DNA from: Candidatus Margulisiibacteriota bacterium
GTDB lineage: Bacteria > Margulisbacteria > Termititenacia > Termititenacales > Termititenacaceae
DNA: 55,238 bases
Assembly: GCA_031267055.1 (NCBI GenBank)
Contig: JAIRZV010000033.1
Span: 1 to 55,238, forward strand
Direction of reading: 5' to 3'
Shown here piece by piece: positions 53,134 to 55,238 of the stretch. The position numbers and the translations under genes were made by a program. Position 1 is the first letter of the stretch. Every line of letters starts with the position of its first letter. The notes beneath the pieces are model-generated. The model made no database searches, was not told where the DNA came from, and saw only the letters and a program-made list of their open reading frames with translations.

Positions 53134-53619
53134 ATGCGCAAAGTTTTGATTTTATTTTTGCTCTGCGCCGCGGGGTTGGCATTTGAGCTGGCTGATTTAT
53201 ATTATCGGCAGAAATTTTCCGGTGAGGTTATAGTAGTCCACAAACAGAAAAAATATTTAACCCTGCACCAAGCCGGCGAAACTTACCGTTATCCGATCGC
53301 CACCGGCCAGAATACCGGCGACAAACAAGCCATTGGCGACAGACGCACGCCGGAAGGTATTTTTCGGATTATTTCGATCGAGCCGTCAGAAACCTGGACT
53401 TTTGATTTTGACGACGGGTTGGGGCCGATCACCGGCGCTTACGGACCCTGGTTTTTGCGTTTCGACGGGCCGTGGGCGGGCATCGCCATTCACGGCACGC
53501 ATGACGAGGCTACTATCGGTTTGGACGACACGCATGGCTGCATTCGCCTGCGCAACCCGGATTTGCGGGAATTGAAAGACCGGATAACCATCAATTATCC
53601 GGTGATTGTCCTGCCGTAA
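53134..53619 (+). CDS. L,D-transpeptidase (YkuD domain)
   Basis: A 161-residue secreted or membrane-anchored enzyme. The N-terminus VLILFLLCAAGLAFELA is a signal peptide or anchor. The YkuD domain covers most of the rest, with ATGQNTGDKQAIGDRRTPEG and the catalytic motif IAIHGTHDEATIGLDDTHGCIRLRNPDL (His in AIHG, nucleophile Cys in HGCIR). Such enzymes form 3-3 cross-links or attach proteins to peptidoglycan, or can have related roles in the cell envelope. It is compact, without LysM or other binding domains. Confidence 0.92.
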   Translation: MRKVLILFLLCAAGLAFELADLYYRQKFSGEVIVVHKQKKYLTLHQAGETYRYPIATGQNTGDKQAIGDRRTPEGIFRIISIEPSETWTFDFDDGLGPITGAYGPWFLRFDGPWAGIAIHGTHDEATIGLDDTHGCIRLRNPDLRELKDRITINYPVIVLP

Positions 53620-53643
53620 ACACAGTTGAATTCGATTCTCATG

Positions 53644-53649
53644 TATAAT
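53644..53649 (+). promoter_or_regulatory. -10 box of the fumarase-beta gene, predicted leaderless
   Basis: TATAAT with a seven-base gap to the ATG at 53657, in the 37-base space after the transpeptidase gene. No -35 box found. Confidence 0.5.
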
Positions 53650-53656
53650 TCCAGAC

Positions 53657-54187
53657 ATGGAGTGCACAATAGATTTGCCTTTGGCCAAAGCGGATGTTTT
53701 GCGGTTTAAATCCGGCGATGAACTTTTTTTGAATGGCGTTATATACACAGCCCGCGACGCCGCGCATCAGAAAATCCACGAGCTTTTGCGGAAAAATCAG
53801 CCGTTGCCTTTCCCGCTGGAAAATCAGGTGATTTACTACACGGGGCCAACGCCAGCGCCGGACGGCAAACCGATCGGCTCCATAGGCCCGACGACCAGTG
53901 ACCGCATGGATCCTTTCACGCCGGAATTACTGGAACGCGGTTTAGCCGCGGTCATCGGCAAAGGACCACGCGTGCCGGAAGTCCGCGCCGCTTTTCAGCA
54001 AAAGCAAGCCTTGTATCTTGGCGCGATCGGCGGCACGGGGGCTTTACTGGCGCGCTCAGTTGTCGCCGCGGAAATAATTGCCTTTCCCGAACTGGGCACG
54101 GAAGCTGTGCGCCGCCTGACTGTCAGAAGTTTTCCGGTGACAGTCATTTACGACACACATGGCGGCGATCTTTACTCGCGTGCCTAA
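53657..54187 (+). CDS. class I fumarate hydratase / tartrate dehydratase beta-type subunit
   Basis: A 176-residue protein matching the C-terminal (beta) part of Fe-S-dependent class I fumarases: FKSGDELFLNGVIYTARDAAHQKI near the start, then IYYTGPTPAPDGKPIGSIGPTTSDRMDPFTPELL and VIGKG near residue 100, ending with IGGTGALLARSVV and FPELGTEAVRRLTVRSFPVTVIYDTHGGDLY. It is a normal length for a separate beta subunit; an alpha subunit carrying the Fe-S ligands is not found in this window, so it must be encoded elsewhere or be missing. Fumarase and L(+)-tartrate dehydratase cannot be told apart here. Confidence 0.88.
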   Translation: MECTIDLPLAKADVLRFKSGDELFLNGVIYTARDAAHQKIHELLRKNQPLPFPLENQVIYYTGPTPAPDGKPIGSIGPTTSDRMDPFTPELLERGLAAVIGKGPRVPEVRAAFQQKQALYLGAIGGTGALLARSVVAAEIIAFPELGTEAVRRLTVRSFPVTVIYDTHGGDLYSRA

Positions 54188-54863
54188 GCGCTCGCTGATC
54201 TTTATCCCGGGCTGGAATATCCGCGCGGAATTTCTGCAAAATTTCGCGGAAAATTTTGCGGACTATGAACTGTATTATTTCACACCGCCACGAGTAGTTG
54301 ACGGTGACGCCTATCAGCAGGCTGTCGATGCCTTGCGGGAATTCATTGCGGAAAAAAATATTGCTGCGCCGATCTTGCTCGGCTGGTCAATGGGCGGACA
54401 GATCGCGTTGCTTTATGCTTGGCGTGAATATTTTTGCACAGGTATCGTGCTAATTAATTCCGCGGCGGTTTTTTCTCGAGACGCGGAGGCGCGAAAAAAA
54501 TTTTATCTGGCCTGCCGGAGAGACTTTCACGGCGCGACCAGACATTTTTTGCGGCTGATGGGCAATTCTCCGGCCGAAAATTCACTGCTGCAAAAATATT
54601 TTATCGATGATAAAACCAGCGCCTTGAATTATCTGCGCGCTTTGCAGACCACCGATCTGACCGCCGCTGTGCGGAACAGCCGTTATCCGCTGGGAATTTT
54701 GCATACGCGCGCCGATAAAATAATTCCGTTTGGCGAAGCGGAGTATTTGCGAAATTTGCGACCGGACATAACCTGGCAAGAAATTGCTGACGCTAAACAT
54801 TGTCCGTTCTTTTCGCATTGTGATAAAATAACCGACCTGCTGGATGAGGTGACACATGGTTAA
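54159..54863 (+). CDS. alpha/beta hydrolase, BioH-like
   Basis: A 234-residue soluble hydrolase. Visible features are FIPGWN (oxyanion region), the nucleophile elbow GWSMGGQIALLYAW (Ser near residue 77), the acid Asp in LHTRADKIIPF and the catalytic His in DAKHCPFFSH. The size and GWSMGG elbow resemble BioH, the pimeloyl-ACP methyl ester esterase of biotin synthesis, but no biotin gene is nearby, so the substrate is open. The ATG at 54159 overlaps the upstream gene by 29 bases; a GTG at 54180 overlapping by eight bases is a reasonable alternative. It ends in an ATGGTTAA overlap with the next gene. Confidence 0.82.
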   Translation: MAAIFTRVPKRSLIFIPGWNIRAEFLQNFAENFADYELYYFTPPRVVDGDAYQQAVDALREFIAEKNIAAPILLGWSMGGQIALLYAWREYFCTGIVLINSAAVFSRDAEARKKFYLACRRDFHGATRHFLRLMGNSPAENSLLQKYFIDDKTSALNYLRALQTTDLTAAVRNSRYPLGILHTRADKIIPFGEAEYLRNLRPDITWQEIADAKHCPFFSHCDKITDLLDEVTHG

Positions 54864-55238
54864 AAAGAAAAAAATATATAAATTGCAAAATCCGGCTGAA
54901 CCGAATCTGTACGAAAATTATTTTGACTACAGCAAAGTGCCGGTGATCGAGTTTGAGAAAAAGACTGTGCCGCAGCTGCGCCCGAAAGACATCTGGATCA
55001 CAGACACGACTTTCCGTGACGGCCAGCAGTCCCGTCCGCCTTATGATGTAGAGCAAATCGTGCAGCTCTTTAAGTTTCTGCACAAACTGAGCGGCCCCAA
55101 CGGCGTGATCCGCCAGTCGGAGTTTTTTCTCTATACGGACAAAGATAAAAAAGCCGTGGAAAAATGTCTGGAGCTGGGCTATCAGTTTCCGGAAATCACC
55201 GGCTGGATCCGCGCGGTCAAAGATGATTTTAAATTGGT
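54856..55238 (+). CDS. 2-isopropylmalate synthase-like protein (DRE-TIM metallolyase), truncated by window end
   Basis: The first 127 residues are visible. After a basic start (MVKKKKIYKLQNPAEPNLYENYFDYSKVPVIEF in part) comes the catalytic signature ITDTTFRDGQQSRPPY, in which the Arg-Asp pair binds substrate and metal. FFLYTDKDKKAVEKCLELGY and PEITGWIRAV follow. The family condenses acetyl-CoA with 2-oxo acids (2-isopropylmalate, homocitrate, citramalate or Re-citrate synthases); the member cannot be fixed without the rest. Start codon overlaps the hydrolase stop by eight bases (ATGGTTAA). Confidence 0.85.
   Translation, partial: MVKKKKIYKLQNPAEPNLYENYFDYSKVPVIEFEKKTVPQLRPKDIWITDTTFRDGQQSRPPYDVEQIVQLFKFLHKLSGPNGVIRQSEFFLYTDKDKKAVEKCLELGYQFPEITGWIRAVKDDFKL

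Overview
This window looks like a chromosomal segment of an uncultured, probably Gram-negative-type (diderm), rod-shaped bacterium. Supporting signs are the mreC-mreD-PBP2-rodA set, a RodZ-like gene, a PBP1C/alpha-2-macroglobulin pair, two lipoprotein genes, and a very large secreted FG-GAP protein ending in a FlgD/T9SS-like C-terminal domain. The overall style (giant beta-propeller surface protein, PNPYKG-type C-terminal domain) resembles Margulisbacteria/WOR-1 or Elusimicrobiota-like lineages, but I cannot assign a phylum from sequence reading alone. Genes are tightly packed, with many 1-, 4- and 8-base start/stop overlaps.

Layout. 1-4560: the tail of one tRNA, tRNA-His, a PIN-domain toxin-like gene with a small partner gene, a HAD phosphatase divergent from coaE, and two unrecognised coiled-coil-type genes. 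4556-23327: a near-consensus promoter and an 18.6-kb gene for a ~6,200-residue surface protein with three FG-GAP propellers and a long Ig-like array. 23328-27846: a hairpin-rich spacer, then the mreC-mreD-mrdA-rodA cell-elongation operon. 27894-31930: glyA, a dCMP deaminase gene, pheA and serS, with a second copy of a structured hairpin element between pheA and serS. 31857-35833: an accessory region holding a YhcG-type nuclease gene, a second diverged copy of the serS 3' end, and two tandem copies of a module made of a phage tail-collar-like gene divergent from an XRE regulator gene. 35854-45511: pyrG convergent with pbpC and an alpha-2-macroglobulin gene. 45711-48308: a second accessory region with a DUF3800 gene, a structured RNA-like element, two paralogous lipoprotein genes (one frameshifted, one with a 14-base C tract in its coding strand), palindromes and tRNA-Met. 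48339-52882: a minus-strand block plsY-gpsA-scpA-scpB-rodZ plus an XRE gene. 53118-55238: an L,D-transpeptidase, a fumarase beta-type subunit, an alpha/beta hydrolase and the start of a 2-isopropylmalate-synthase-like gene.

How the genes work together. Much of the window serves the envelope: elongasome scaffold and synthases (MreC, MreD, PBP2, RodA, RodZ), PBP1C with its macroglobulin partner, an L,D-transpeptidase, phospholipid synthesis (GpsA, PlsY) and large surface or secreted proteins. Chromosome segregation is represented by ScpA/ScpB, and metabolism by GlyA, PheA, PyrG, CoaE and dCMP deaminase.

The most interesting signals are: (i) the duplicated collar/XRE module whose divergent promoters share overlapping -35 boxes; (ii) an 86-bp hairpin element present twice with compensatory stem changes; (iii) a diverged duplicate of the serS 3' end marking an insertion boundary; (iv) a 14-base homopolymer inside a lipoprotein gene, a likely phase-variation switch; (v) about ten genes whose -10 box lies only 6-8 bases before the start codon, which predicts leaderless mRNAs; and (vi) a structured element directly after a DUF3800 gene.
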